NCBI GenBank assembly: GCA_021790855.1
Contig: JAJYFP010000006.1
Span: 1 to 15,495, forward strand
Direction: 5' to 3'
Length of the DNA: 15,495 nucleotides
DNA from: Actinomycetes bacterium
GTDB taxonomy: Bacteria > Actinomycetota > Acidimicrobiia > Acidimicrobiales > Acidimicrobiaceae
Shown here: positions 15,252-15,495 of the stretch, piece after piece
Numbering within the stretch: position 1 is the stretch's first letter
How the letters are laid out: every line of letters begins with the position of its first letter
Translations under genes and position numbers: made by a program
Notes under the pieces: model-generated
The model's input: the letters and a program-made list of their open reading frames with translations, nothing else
Told to the model about the DNA's origin: nothing
Databases searched by the model: none

Positions 15252-15495
15252 GTGTCTCTTGAAGTACCGGAATCGATTCGTTTCTTTGCATTGACTAAGA
15301 CGGATGAGACGAAAAGGTATGCTAAGGTGATATATGGGAGGAAGATGATAGGTTCGTTGAACAGTTCTGGCGATCATAGTTGGGAGAATAAGGCGATCGA
15401 AGAGGCTGTGAAGACGATTCCTGGAGAAAGTCCCATAACCTTTGAAGACGTTAGTACCAGAGATCTTGAACTTATGTATGTGGCTTGCGGGACTG
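15252..15495 (+). CDS. Unrecognised protein, 3' end beyond window
   Basis: A frame opens at GTG 15252 with GGAG 7 bases upstream and stays open for 81 codons to the window edge, so the gene is cut off. The visible part starts SLEVPESIRFFALTKTDETK and includes YAKVIYGRKMIGS and a mostly hydrophilic, charged sequence without a signal peptide. I do not recognise the family. It does not look like the start of RsfS (ribosome silencing factor) or of an LCP/LytR protein, which often follow nadD. It begins 4 bases after the nadD stop, so it is likely in the same operon. Confidence 0.6.
   Translation, partial: MSLEVPESIRFFALTKTDETKRYAKVIYGRKMIGSLNSSGDHSWENKAIEEAVKTIPGESPITFEDVSTRDLELMYVACGT

Overview
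The window is a bacterial chromosome segment, most likely from an actinobacterium of the Acidimicrobiia type. Three things suggest this: the gene order RNase E/G - rplU - rpmA - obgE - proB - proA - MoxR ATPase - VWA protein ... nadD, which matches from memory the Mycobacterium tuberculosis Rv2444c to Rv2421c neighbourhood; a predicted F420-dependent luciferase-like oxidoreductase; and a secreted protein built of 'GYWEVASDGGIF' repeats, which are common in Acidimicrobiia. GC content looks moderate by eye (roughly half, not counted), low for an actinobacterium. GTG and TTG starts are frequent.

Layout. Bases 1 to about 1000 hold no gene I can support. They contain direct TTGGACA repeats, small dyads and short protein-like fragments broken by stops, and look like a decayed region or insertion-element relic. 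From 1323 to 10381 all genes run rightward in a tight cluster: RNase E/G (rne), ribosomal proteins L21 and L27, the ribosome-assembly GTPase ObgE, the first two proline enzymes ProB and ProA, a MoxR-type AAA+ ATPase overlapping a von Willebrand factor A (CoxE-like) protein, and a histidine phosphatase. Two leftward genes follow: a secreted six-repeat protein ending in a lysozyme-like (GH25-like) domain (10538-12106) and a class II DAHP synthase (12238-13572). Rightward transcription resumes with a luciferase-like oxidoreductase, NadD (NAD synthesis) and the start of an unrecognised protein cut by the window edge.

How the genes fit together. The first block joins RNA processing, ribosome structure and ribosome maturation, followed by proline synthesis. 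The MoxR/VWA pair is a classic remodelling-ATPase-plus-adaptor arrangement whose client is unknown. The leftward pair looks like an insertion into an otherwise conserved locus. The most curious non-coding feature is the leader of the DAHP synthase: on the minus strand a perfect AGGAGG stands 8 nt before an ATG that is followed at once by TAA, and a strong stem-loop follows, all before the gene's own start. This could be a start-stop regulatory element, but it rests on sequence reading only.
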